A stretch of 34,349 nt of DNA from IMG/VR virus record IMGVR_UViG_3300031951_000660, positions 1 through 34,349 of that record. One strand, 5' to 3'. The stretch is from a virus. The notes beneath the pieces were generated by a model. The model was not told the origin of the DNA. It did not search any database and was given only the letters and a program-made list of their open reading frames with translations. A program made the position numbers and the translations under genes. Below are positions 15,083 to 22,311 of the stretch, one piece after another. The first letter of the stretch is position 1; the number at the start of each line of letters is the position of its first letter.

Positions 15083-17218
15083 ATGGCTTCTGAAATTCGT
15101 GTCAATCAAATACAAAACCGAAGTGGATTAAGCACCGTAACATTCAGTGATACTGGTGTGGTTCTTTCAGGTATCACAACGGTCGGTATTTTGAGTGCGA
15201 CGAGTATCACTGGAAACTTAACGGGTAATGTAACTGGTCAAATATCTGGAATACAGACTAGTATTACGGTAGGTGATAAGTTTATTAATAGTACTGGTGT
15301 CGGTCTAGGCGCTACAACGACCACTGGACGTAATGCTGGTGTTGGAACTGCTGTTGGAACTATTATATACAATTCAACAGTGGGTATTGTAGAAGTTTAT
15401 GACGGAACAACTTGGAAACCAACATCAGATAACTTTATTCAGGCAACGGGTGGTATTGTAACTTCTTATTATAGTGGTGGAGTTTTTTGGAAAGCGCATA
15501 CGTTTACTGCATCTAATACTTTTAAAGTTTTAACTGCTCCTGCTAATAATAATACTGTCGAGTATCTTGTAGTTGGTGGTGGAGGCGGTGGAACTAATGG
15601 TGATAATGGTAATGGTGCAGGGGGAGGCGGCGGTGCAGGCGGTTTCAGAACTGGTATTGGTGTAACTGTTAGTAATTCTCCTGGAGCATATTCAATCATT
15701 GTTGGAGCAGGAGGTGCTCCACAAAATGTTCCTGGTAATAGTTCAACATTTAATTCGTCAAATGTTGGTTTTTCTGCTATCGTTTCTCTTGGTGGTGAGG
15801 GCATCCCTGGAGGCAGCCCTGGAGGCACATCTGGCGCATCAGGTGGTGGTGGATTTGGAAGAGGATTGCCCGCAGGAACAGGCACTCCTGGGCAAGGAAA
15901 TCCTGGTGGTCAAGGTGCAGGCACTCTTGCTCCAACAACAGTTGGTGGAGGTGGAGGAGGAGGTGGTGGTGCAGGAGCACCTGGTGCAGGTGGTAGTCTT
16001 AATTTTGGTGGTGCAGGAGGAACTGGACTACCTTCATCTATTTCCGGAACAGCAGTCTTTTATGCCGGCGGCGGCGGCGGCGGTGGTCAACAAGTAGCAA
16101 GCGGACAACCTGGTCCTGCTGGAACTGGTGGAGCAGGTGGATCTGGTGGTGGAGCTACTGGTGGTCCAGGTGCTTCGTCTCCATCTAGTGCTTCCGCCTC
16201 TGCAACAGCAAACACTGGCGGCGGCGGCGGAGGAGGAGGGGCACAACCATCTCCAGGATCAGGTTCTGCTGGCGGTTCCGGTATCGTCATCCTCCGTTAT
16301 CAGGTCGGTCAACAGTCAGTCAAAGCGACTGGTGGAACAGTTTCATATGCTGATGGTAAGACTATTCACACCTTTACTTCATCAGCGACCTTTACAGTCA
16401 CCGATCCTTCTTTAAGTTCCGTTGACTACCTTGTAGTTGGCGGTGGCGGCGGAGGTGGCGCTCGTTTTGCCGGCGGCGGTGGAGCTGGCGGAATGAGAAC
16501 AGGAAGTGGTTTTTCCGTATCTCCTGGTTCATATTCAATCACTGTTGGATCTGGCGGAGGGGGTGGCGCTGTAACTGGAGGAACAGGTGCTGGTGGTGCC
16601 TCAGATGGATCTCCTGGAAGTGCTTCTATATTTTCAACAATAACATCACAAGGTGGTGGTGGAGGTGGAGCAGGAGATAATAACGCAGGTAAAAATGGTG
16701 GATCTGGTGGTGGAGGCGCTGCTCGTTTCCAAAGCACTGCGGGAACTGGAAATAGAGGTGATGGAACTAATCAACCCACGGCAACAACTGTCCCATCGCA
16801 AGGCAATAATGGTGGATTCTGTCCACCAGGAGCATCACCCGGATCACCATCAGCTTCTCCATATGTTGGATCTGGTGGTGGAGGTGCTGGTGGTTCTGGA
16901 AGTAACCCACCTGCTGGTGGAATTGGTGGATCTGGTTTAGCATCTAGTATTAATGGTTCTTCAATAACATATGCCGGTGGTGGAGGTGGAGGAGGATCTG
17001 CTGATGGTGCAAATTCATCACCCACTAGTGGAGGTGCTGGGGGATCTGGTGGAGGTGGCGCTGGTGGACCAACAACTGGGGTAGCATCCAATGGAAATGT
17101 TAATCTCGGTGGTGGAGGTGGTGGTGGCGCGTATGTTGGTCCACCTGTTACTCCAACAGGAAGTCAACAAGGAGCTAACGGTGGTTCCGGTATCGTCATC
17201 ATCGCTTACCCATCATAA
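15083..17218 (+). CDS. Glycine-rich tail fibre/adhesin with two Gly-rich domains (711 aa)
   Basis: The N-terminal anchor MASEIRVNQIQNRSGLSTV is shared with other fibres here. A shaft segment (GNLTGNVTGQISG) and a TGRNAGVGTAVGTIIYN turn follow. Residues ~160-407 and ~447-711 are two copies of a Gly-rich domain. Each opens with (V)EYLVVGGGGGG or DYLVVGGGGGG, contains YSI(I/T)VG(A/S)GG, and closes with GGSGIVI. Each is introduced by a beta segment with HTFT. Gly-rich domains of this type occur in phage adhesins, and the known T4-like S16 adhesin folds Gly repeats into a polyglycine lattice, so a receptor-binding tip is the best inference. The GGN codon runs cause the local GC rise. An oxygenase gene follows, not a small partner gene. 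Confidence 0.85.
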   Translation: MASEIRVNQIQNRSGLSTVTFSDTGVVLSGITTVGILSATSITGNLTGNVTGQISGIQTSITVGDKFINSTGVGLGATTTTGRNAGVGTAVGTIIYNSTVGIVEVYDGTTWKPTSDNFIQATGGIVTSYYSGGVFWKAHTFTASNTFKVLTAPANNNTVEYLVVGGGGGGTNGDNGNGAGGGGGAGGFRTGIGVTVSNSPGAYSIIVGAGGAPQNVPGNSSTFNSSNVGFSAIVSLGGEGIPGGSPGGTSGASGGGGFGRGLPAGTGTPGQGNPGGQGAGTLAPTTVGGGGGGGGGAGAPGAGGSLNFGGAGGTGLPSSISGTAVFYAGGGGGGGQQVASGQPGPAGTGGAGGSGGGATGGPGASSPSSASASATANTGGGGGGGGAQPSPGSGSAGGSGIVILRYQVGQQSVKATGGTVSYADGKTIHTFTSSATFTVTDPSLSSVDYLVVGGGGGGGARFAGGGGAGGMRTGSGFSVSPGSYSITVGSGGGGGAVTGGTGAGGASDGSPGSASIFSTITSQGGGGGGAGDNNAGKNGGSGGGGAARFQSTAGTGNRGDGTNQPTATTVPSQGNNGGFCPPGASPGSPSASPYVGSGGGGAGGSGSNPPAGGIGGSGLASSINGSSITYAGGGGGGGSADGANSSPTSGGAGGSGGGGAGGPTTGVASNGNVNLGGGGGGGAYVGPPVTPTGSQQGANGGSGIVIIAYPS

Positions 17219-17232
17219 AATCCCACTTCTTG

Positions 17233-17241
17233 TGGTATAAT
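17233..17241 (+). promoter_or_regulatory. Extended -10 promoter element before oxygenase gene
   Basis: TGGTATAAT is an exact extended -10 match (TGnTATAAT); no good -35 is visible. It lies 31 bases before ATG 17273. There is no late octamer at this junction (the upstream stop gives CATAAAAT), so the oxygenase gene is probably expressed on a different schedule from the fibres. The same nonamer occurs at 33051-33059. Confidence 0.55.
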
Positions 17242-17272
17242 ATATAATAAAACTGAAACACATTATTCTTTT

Positions 17273-17890
17273 ATGGCGTTCCTCACGACGTGGTACACGA
17301 CTGACCTACCAAAAGATATTATAGAAATTCTTGAAGAAGATATCAAGAAGTTCGATCCCATCGCACAAGAGTCCAGACTTCACGGAGACGCAGTAGATAA
17401 AGTCATCCGTGATAGCAAGAATGCCTGGATTCCGACTTCTCATTGGATTGGTGGTTTCATCTGGCATTATATTCAGAGAACCAACAGAGAAAACTTTCTG
17501 TATGACCTGACTGCGATTGATGGTGAAAGTATTCAATACACTCAATATGGTGCTGGACAGTTTTATGACTGGCACATTGATGCGGGTATTGATACTGCTT
17601 ATAAACCTCAACAAATCGTCAGTTCAGGCACCAATATCGCACAAGATCTTCTCACGGTTCAAGGTGAGTATGTGAGAAAACTTTCATTCTCACTTCAACT
17701 ATCAGACCCAGAGGACTATACTGGTGGCGAAGTTCAGTTTATGGATAACGGACGTAAGACCTATTTTGCTCCCAAGCAGAGGGGCACTTTGATTATGTTT
17801 GACTCACGCACTCCTCACCGAGTTCGTAAAGTCAAGTCTGGCCTCAGAAAAAGTTTAGTCGGCTGGGTTTGCGGTCCGAGGTGGAAATGA
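17273..17890 (+). CDS. 2-oxoglutarate/Fe(II)-dependent oxygenase (prolyl 4-hydroxylase-like)
   Basis: The 205-residue protein has the double-stranded beta-helix signature of the family: the iron ligands H101-x-D103 in FYDWHIDAG, a distal H182 in RTPHRV, and a 2-oxoglutarate-binding Arg at 192 in LRKSLVGWV. SGGEVQF-type sequence (here TGGEVQFMDNG) marks the central strand. Enzymes of this group hydroxylate protein Pro or other substrates using O2 and 2-oxoglutarate. Cyanomyoviruses carry several such genes, with substrates mostly unknown. The gene lies right after a Gly/Pro-rich fibre gene. All expected metal ligands are present, so it should be active. Confidence 0.9.
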   Translation: MAFLTTWYTTDLPKDIIEILEEDIKKFDPIAQESRLHGDAVDKVIRDSKNAWIPTSHWIGGFIWHYIQRTNRENFLYDLTAIDGESIQYTQYGAGQFYDWHIDAGIDTAYKPQQIVSSGTNIAQDLLTVQGEYVRKLSFSLQLSDPEDYTGGEVQFMDNGRKTYFAPKQRGTLIMFDSRTPHRVRKVKSGLRKSLVGWVCGPRWK

Positions 17891-17906
17891 TGAACCTCGT
17901 TTGAGA

Positions 17907-17914
17907 TATAAATA
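17907..17914 (+). promoter_or_regulatory. Late promoter octamer TATAAATA before homing endonuclease gene
   Basis: This is a perfect TATAAATA 21 bases before ATG 17936, located in the short gap after the first oxygenase gene. It gives the nuclease gene its own late promoter. Confidence 0.7.
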
Positions 17915-17935
17915 CTTATATCATTTAGCAGTATT

Positions 17936-18592
17936 ATGAGACATCATTACGTCTATTACTCTTACGAAGATTTTGGTAGGGGATATATCGGAAGTAGAAC
18001 TTGCGACTGTCTTCCAGAGGAAGATAGGTACTTTGGTTCTTTTTATGATAAAACTTTTAACCCTACCAATAAAATTATTTTAGAAGTATTTGATACAAGA
18101 GAAGAGGCATTAGATGCTGAAATTAAGTTACATCAGTTTTATGATGTGGCAAGAAACGCTCATTTTGCGAATCAATCTAAACAAACTTCTACTGGGTTTT
18201 CTGCCGAAGGAGTTGTTCGTTCTGACGAATATAAAAAAAAGATGAGTGAGAGACTTAAAGGTAGAGAAATTAAACCAGAGTGGATAGAAAAAACTCTACA
18301 AAAGAGACGGTCTTACGATGGGGAACAAAATCCTTTTTATGGAAAAACGCATACAGAAGAAACTAAAGAACTTCTAAAAGAACGGACAACAGAAACTTGG
18401 AAAAATCAACCACATCCTTGGATTGGTAAAAAGCATTCAGAAGAAAGTAAAAAGAAAATGAGTGAATCTCGCAAGGGTGAAAAAAATTATTTTTATGGAA
18501 AGTCTCCTAGTGAAGAAACTAGAAGAAAACAAAGTGAAGCAAGAAAACTCTGGTGGGAACGCAAAAAACAACAACAAAATGAGGAGGTATAA
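17936..18592 (+). CDS. GIY-YIG homing endonuclease with NUMOD3 repeats
   Basis: The N-terminal ~90 residues match a GIY-YIG nuclease: Y5-V-Y7 and G16-Y-I-G19 with R21, then a helix carrying TREEALDAEIKLHQFY that supplies the metal-binding Glu. The rest is a string of NUMOD3-type DNA-binding modules: N(P)FYGKTHTEETKELL at ~132-148, HPWIGKKHSEESKKKMSES at ~160-178 and NYFYGKSPSEETRRKQSEAR at ~184-203. This is the layout of free-standing phage homing endonucleases such as the T4 Seg enzymes. It lies between two oxygenase genes, has its own late promoter, and its last codons contain the ribosome-binding site of the next gene. Insertion into an older oxygenase operon is inferred. Confidence 0.9.
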   Translation: MRHHYVYYSYEDFGRGYIGSRTCDCLPEEDRYFGSFYDKTFNPTNKIILEVFDTREEALDAEIKLHQFYDVARNAHFANQSKQTSTGFSAEGVVRSDEYKKKMSERLKGREIKPEWIEKTLQKRRSYDGEQNPFYGKTHTEETKELLKERTTETWKNQPHPWIGKKHSEESKKKMSESRKGEKNYFYGKSPSEETRRKQSEARKLWWERKKQQQNEEV

Positions 18593-18594
18593 CA

Positions 18595-19299
18595 ATGAAA
18601 GAATATAAGTCCACAGGCGGTGTCTATGAGGAAGGGTATCAACGTTGTGCGATGCCTCCTCGTAAGATGTCCAAGAACGAGTCCTTTGAGAAGAACGGAT
18701 ACTTATTCATTCCAGGTCTCATTGCCGACCCACAAAACTTAAAGGTTGATGTGCCGACTGAAAGGGGGCAAATAACTTATTATAATAACCGAATGGACAA
18801 GTATGATTACTGTCCTGATGAGAAGCAAGTCAATGGTTCACTTGCTCGTTATAATATCCCGACCTATCGTGAACTACACTTTCTGGTTAAGAAAGAAATA
18901 GAGAAGCGTCTTGAAATGGACCTTCACCCAACTTATTTCTATGACCGTTTTTATTTTGTTGGTCAACAGTTAAAGCGTCATAGTGACCGTCCTGCTTGTG
19001 AAGTGAGTGTGACCCTTCAAATCAGTTCTAATCATCCTGACAATCCTTGGCCCATTTGGTTTGAGCGTCCTGATGGTTCTGAAAGTTATGTGCTGATGAA
19101 CGATGGTGACGCAGCGGTTTATAAGGGGTGTGAAAGAGAACACTGGCGTGACCCACTTCCTTCAAGGTATAATAGGGCACAAAGGTTATGGAGAAAGGTG
19201 AGAAAGTTGCCTGATGATACTTACCACCATCAGATATTTTTACATTATGTAAACGCCAATGGTCCTTTCTGTCACTGTGCTTTTGACGCAGTTCGCTGA
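18595..19299 (+). CDS. Putative 2-oxoglutarate/Fe(II) oxygenase (second of three)
   Basis: This 234-residue protein shows H129-S-D131 in LKRHSDRPACEVSVTLQIS, the usual HxD iron-ligand arrangement. The strand VLMNDGDAAVYKGCEREHW has a candidate distal ligand H183, and the C-terminal HHQIFLHYVN strand follows. The layout agrees with cyanophage 2OG-Fe(II) oxygenases, but the 2-oxoglutarate-binding Arg is not obvious, so the call is less firm than for the gene at 17273. An AGGAGG at 18582-18587 lies within the preceding nuclease gene and sets ATG 18595. The next gene starts directly at its stop, so the two are translated together. The substrate is unknown. Confidence 0.75.
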   Translation: MKEYKSTGGVYEEGYQRCAMPPRKMSKNESFEKNGYLFIPGLIADPQNLKVDVPTERGQITYYNNRMDKYDYCPDEKQVNGSLARYNIPTYRELHFLVKKEIEKRLEMDLHPTYFYDRFYFVGQQLKRHSDRPACEVSVTLQISSNHPDNPWPIWFERPDGSESYVLMNDGDAAVYKGCEREHWRDPLPSRYNRAQRLWRKVRKLPDDTYHHQIFLHYVNANGPFCHCAFDAVR

Positions 19300-19830
19300 A
19301 TGATACATCCCCTATTCTTCGTACCAATCTACCGTTATGAGGTAGAAGACTGGTCCAGAAAAAAGGCGGCACTGTATAAAAAGATTGAAAGAAAAAACTT
19401 TGAGAAGAAAGGTCTTCAACACTTTTATACAGACCGCCAGAAGGACGGTAGAAGTTATGCTCTGGACTTTGATATGCTCTTCAATGAGGAACTGAAAAAG
19501 TTTTGTGAAGAGTCTGGTGTTTCGGAGTATCAAATCACCGATATCTGGACGATTAAATATAAGAAAGAAGACTATCAGACCGTTCATAATCATCGTAGTC
19601 ACGGTTACAGTGGAATTTTATATGTTGAGTATGATGAGAAAGTTCATAAACCAACAGTCTTTGTTGGTCCCTGGAACGATCCTGTAAGTGATACCACACA
19701 ACTTGCTTTTGCTCCTGATGCGAAAGAAGGTGTAATGTATATTGTTCCCAGTGTGCTTTTACATTACGCACAGTCAAACGCAAGCAATAAAGAGCGTGTT
19801 GTGACTTCTTGGGATATGTTAGTGCGATAA
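19300..19830 (+). CDS. Putative 2OG-Fe(II) oxygenase of the HxH...PS-LxH type (third of three)
   Basis: The 176-residue protein contains YQTVHNHRSHGYSGILYVEY (H96-N-H98), a TVFVGPW strand, then GVMYIVPSVLLHYAQSN with H155 and ERVVTSWDM with R166. This order fits the phage 2OG-FeII_Oxy_5-like family, in which a pHnH motif, an FPS-x-L-x-H motif and a downstream Arg form the iron and cosubstrate site. The ATG at 19300 is flush with the TGA at 19297-19299 of the previous gene, which argues for an operon and possibly a joint function. The target could be a phage protein, host protein or small molecule; nothing here decides. The stop lies inside the late promoter of the next fibre. Confidence 0.75.
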   Translation: MIHPLFFVPIYRYEVEDWSRKKAALYKKIERKNFEKKGLQHFYTDRQKDGRSYALDFDMLFNEELKKFCEESGVSEYQITDIWTIKYKKEDYQTVHNHRSHGYSGILYVEYDEKVHKPTVFVGPWNDPVSDTTQLAFAPDAKEGVMYIVPSVLLHYAQSNASNKERVVTSWDMLVR

Positions 19831-19833
19831 ATA
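19826..19833 (+). promoter_or_regulatory. Late promoter octamer GATAAATA (stop-codon embedded)
   Basis: The octamer overlaps the TAA at 19828-19830. ATG 19856 follows after 22 bases. Confidence 0.6.
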
Positions 19834-19855
19834 AAGAAAAAGTAGTCGGTTAATA

Positions 19856-21460
19856 ATGGCATTTACCAAGATTGCTGCCGCTGGTATTGGAAGCACTGGG
19901 ACAGTTACTTTACAAAACATTGTAGTCACTGGAAGTATCGATACTCCCAATATTACTGGTGCGGCATCAACAGCAAATGTAAGAACGAATAGTCTTGTTG
20001 TTAGTGGTGTTACAACTTCTTCTAGTGGTTTTGTAGGGAATCTAACAGGAAATGTAACAGGAAACGCAACGGGGTTAAGCGGAACACCCAACATTACTGT
20101 CGGCACTATCACTGCTGCGAGTGCATCTTTTAGTGGAAACATTAGTGTTGCTGGAACAGTGACCTATGAAGATGTAACTAACGTTGATTCTGTTGGTGTT
20201 ATTACCGCACGAAGCGGTCTTGTAGTTGGTGCTGGTGCTTCTGTTGTTGGAGTTGTAACAGCGACTGGTGGATTTAGTGGTAATGTAACTGGTAATGTAA
20301 ATGCTACTGGACTCTCTACATTTTCTGGTGGTATTCAAGTTGGTGCTACAACAAGTATTATTGTTGGACAAAGTTTTATAAGAAATAATCAAATTGGTCT
20401 AGGTCAAACAACAACAACTGGTAGAAATGCTGGTGTTGGAACTGCGACTGGAACTTTGGTTTATAATGATACCACAACATCAATTGAAGGATATTTTGGA
20501 CCTATTTTGGGATGGCAAACAATTAAGTCAGCATTTAGTGCTAGTGGAGGGACAATAATTCCTTCTACTGTATCAAATAATGGATATACTTATCATGTAT
20601 TTGCATCAAGTCCTGCGAGCTTTGTTGTTACTGGAAGTAACACAGTTGAAGTTTTGTGTGTCGGTGGCGGAGGTGGGGGAGGAAATGGTGCTCCAAGCTT
20701 TGATGGCAACGGCGGCGGCGGCGCTGGCGCTTTAGTATATTCAACTTCGGTTTTAGTTTCAAATGCAACGTATCCAGTAACAATTGGTGCTGGAGGCGCT
20801 GGTGGGCCTGCAGTGGCTGGCTCAAGAGGAACTACTGGAGGTTCTTCTTCTCTTGGAGGTTTAGTAACGGCTCCTGGAGGAGGCGGTGGTGGATCAGACA
20901 GTGGAAATCAACCAGGAGGACCTGGTGGATCGGGTGGTGGTGCTGGATGTGGTGGACCTACAGTACAATTTGCTGGTCCAGCAACTGGATCACCTGGTGG
21001 AACTGCTGGAAATGCTTCACCGCCAGCTGGGTGGGGAAATCCTGGCGGGTCCGCTGCCGGCGGAGCTGGACCTGGTGGTCCTGGCGGCGGCGGTGGCGGC
21101 GCTGGAGCTGCAGGAACAAATGGTGCTGGTCCAAATGGCACTCCTTCTCCAGGAGGTGCTGGATTATCATACTCCACATTTAGTTCCTTGTTAATTGGTC
21201 CTGCTGTCCCTTCCCCAACATCATCTGCGATTGGACCTACTGGTCTATATGCTGGCGGTGGTGGTGGTTCTATTTGGAGTCCTGGACCAGGCGGTAGTGG
21301 TGGACCTGGCGGCGGCGGCGCTGGTGGTGCTAGAGTTGCAGGACCAACTAGTGGTTCTAATGCAGTTGCAAATACTGGTGGCGGAGGTGGTGCTGGGGTT
21401 GCTGGTGGATCGGCAGGGCAAGGTGGTAGTGGAATAGTGGTTATTAGATATAGAGTTTGA
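19856..21460 (+). CDS. Glycine-rich tail fibre/adhesin with one Gly-rich domain (534 aa)
   Basis: Residues 1-140 are modular shaft. They include GNLTGNVTGNATGLSGTPNI and GTVTYEDVTNVDSVGVITAR, nearly the same as in the fibre at 10547 in protein and DNA. TGRNAGVGTATGTLVYN (~195) matches the fibres at 15083 and 22312. Residues ~264-534 are a single Gly-rich domain from VEVLCVGGGGGGG to GGSGIVVIRYRV. It has a high content of GPGGPGG-like and GNPGGSA segments, and it includes several GGC runs. It is likely a receptor-binding adhesin. It comes straight after the three oxygenase-like genes. No small partner gene follows directly; the next gene has its own late promoter. Confidence 0.85.
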   Translation: MAFTKIAAAGIGSTGTVTLQNIVVTGSIDTPNITGAASTANVRTNSLVVSGVTTSSSGFVGNLTGNVTGNATGLSGTPNITVGTITAASASFSGNISVAGTVTYEDVTNVDSVGVITARSGLVVGAGASVVGVVTATGGFSGNVTGNVNATGLSTFSGGIQVGATTSIIVGQSFIRNNQIGLGQTTTTGRNAGVGTATGTLVYNDTTTSIEGYFGPILGWQTIKSAFSASGGTIIPSTVSNNGYTYHVFASSPASFVVTGSNTVEVLCVGGGGGGGNGAPSFDGNGGGGAGALVYSTSVLVSNATYPVTIGAGGAGGPAVAGSRGTTGGSSSLGGLVTAPGGGGGGSDSGNQPGGPGGSGGGAGCGGPTVQFAGPATGSPGGTAGNASPPAGWGNPGGSAAGGAGPGGPGGGGGGAGAAGTNGAGPNGTPSPGGAGLSYSTFSSLLIGPAVPSPTSSAIGPTGLYAGGGGGSIWSPGPGGSGGPGGGGAGGARVAGPTSGSNAVANTGGGGGAGVAGGSAGQGGSGIVVIRYRV

Positions 21461-21484
21461 TAGTGTCACTTACCCTTCATAATA

Positions 21485-21492
21485 CATAAATA
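21485..21492 (+). promoter_or_regulatory. Late promoter octamer CATAAATA
   Basis: This octamer stands in a 73-base gap and is not stop-embedded. ATG 21534 is 41 bases downstream, leaving a longer A/T-rich leader. Confidence 0.6.
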
Positions 21493-21533
21493 AAAACATA
21501 CCATTCATTTATTATATTCACGAATAAAGACTT

Positions 21534-21938
21534 ATGGCACACTTTGCTCAACTAGACGAAAACAACGTCGTCACACAAGTTATCGTAGTAGATAACAAAG
21601 ATATTACCGATCCTCACACTGGCGAAGAGGATGAGATTCTAGGTATTGCTTTCTGTAAGAAGCTTCTGGGTGGTAAGTGGGTTCAGACCTCCTACAACAG
21701 CAGCATCAGAAAGCGTTATGCTGGCGTTGGTTACTCATACAATGCTGGACTGGATGCCTTCGTCGCACCAAAGCCTTTTGAGTCTTGGGTTTTGAACAAC
21801 GAAACTGCCGACTGGGAATCGCCAGTTGGACCTGCTCCTGAACTTACTGCAGAGCAAGTGGAAGCAGGTTCAAGATACCAGTGGGACGAAGAGAACGGTG
21901 AGTGGGATCTCGTTACCCCTGAGCCTGCTGCCGAATAA
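21534..21938 (+). CDS. Conserved marine-phage protein (134 aa), probably virion-related
   Basis: The sequence MAHFAQLDENNVVTQVIVVDN, followed by GIAFCKKLLGGKWVQTSYN, RKRYAGVGYSYNAGLDAFVAP and KPFESWVLNNETADWESP, is a pattern I associate with a small conserved protein found in many marine T4-like and pelagiphage genomes, usually annotated as hypothetical or structural. The protein is acidic, rich in Trp and Tyr, and lacks a signal peptide. Its codon use has more C-ending codons than the fibres around it. It is followed 25 bases later by a possible fibre-assembly gene. Role in fibre or neck assembly is inferred only from position. Confidence 0.75.
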   Translation: MAHFAQLDENNVVTQVIVVDNKDITDPHTGEEDEILGIAFCKKLLGGKWVQTSYNSSIRKRYAGVGYSYNAGLDAFVAPKPFESWVLNNETADWESPVGPAPELTAEQVEAGSRYQWDEENGEWDLVTPEPAAE

Positions 21939-21963
21939 TAACTTATATTAGGAGACTACTGAA

Positions 21964-22305
21964 ATGAATATTCGTTTGCCTGGTGTTGATACCGCTATTA
22001 AATATCTTCGTCCTGATGCTAAGTTTGACTTATATAATAGGACTTTTACAAGGTGGGAATGTCCAAATGGATCTGAACCACCTGAATGGGAAGAAGTAGA
22101 AGCGCAAATTCAAAAGGATGTAGAAACTTATAATTACTACCTCTATGCCCGTAATCGTGAAACGGAGTATGGAGATTGGAAAGACCAACTGAACCTTCTC
22201 TTTGATGATATCAAGTCTGGTAATTTGGAGAATGGTAAATGGGTTCAGATGGTAGAGGCAGTAAAAGCAAGACATCCAAAACCAGAAGGACAACCACCGC
22301 AGTAA
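21964..22305 (+). CDS. Possible tail-fibre assembly protein, XkdW-like (113 aa)
   Basis: The N-terminal half has LPGVDTAIKYLRPDAKFDLYNRTFTRWE, then a helical stretch with EEVEAQIQKD and NYYLYARNRETEYGDWKDQL. It ends with NLLFDDIKSGNLENGKWVQM and a VKARHPKPEGQ tail. The order 'target statement - EVEA(Q/E)I - EY.DL.(D/E)QL - DI..G - VK.(R/K)(H/Y)PKP' is shared with the proteins at 26588 and 27678 and resembles the XkdW/tail-assembly group. A good AGGAG at 21951-21955 sets the start. The gene sits directly before a Gly-rich fibre, whereas its relatives follow their fibres. A chaperone-like role is inferred. Confidence 0.65.
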   Translation: MNIRLPGVDTAIKYLRPDAKFDLYNRTFTRWECPNGSEPPEWEEVEAQIQKDVETYNYYLYARNRETEYGDWKDQLNLLFDDIKSGNLENGKWVQMVEAVKARHPKPEGQPPQ

Positions 22306-22311
22306 AAATAA

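Noticed and set aside
15699-16097. Leu/Val/Gln-rich + strand frames inside the Gly-rich genes (also near 16128, 20886, 23348)
   Set aside because: These are frame-shifted readings of glycine runs (GTG/TTG/CAG-type codons), low complexity, with no independent ribosome-binding sites.
15469-17091. Long minus-strand open frames rich in Pro opposite the Gly-rich fibre
   Set aside because: GGN glycine codons read as NCC on the other strand, so stop-free Pro/Ala-rich frames arise automatically. No start context, promoter or domain supports them.
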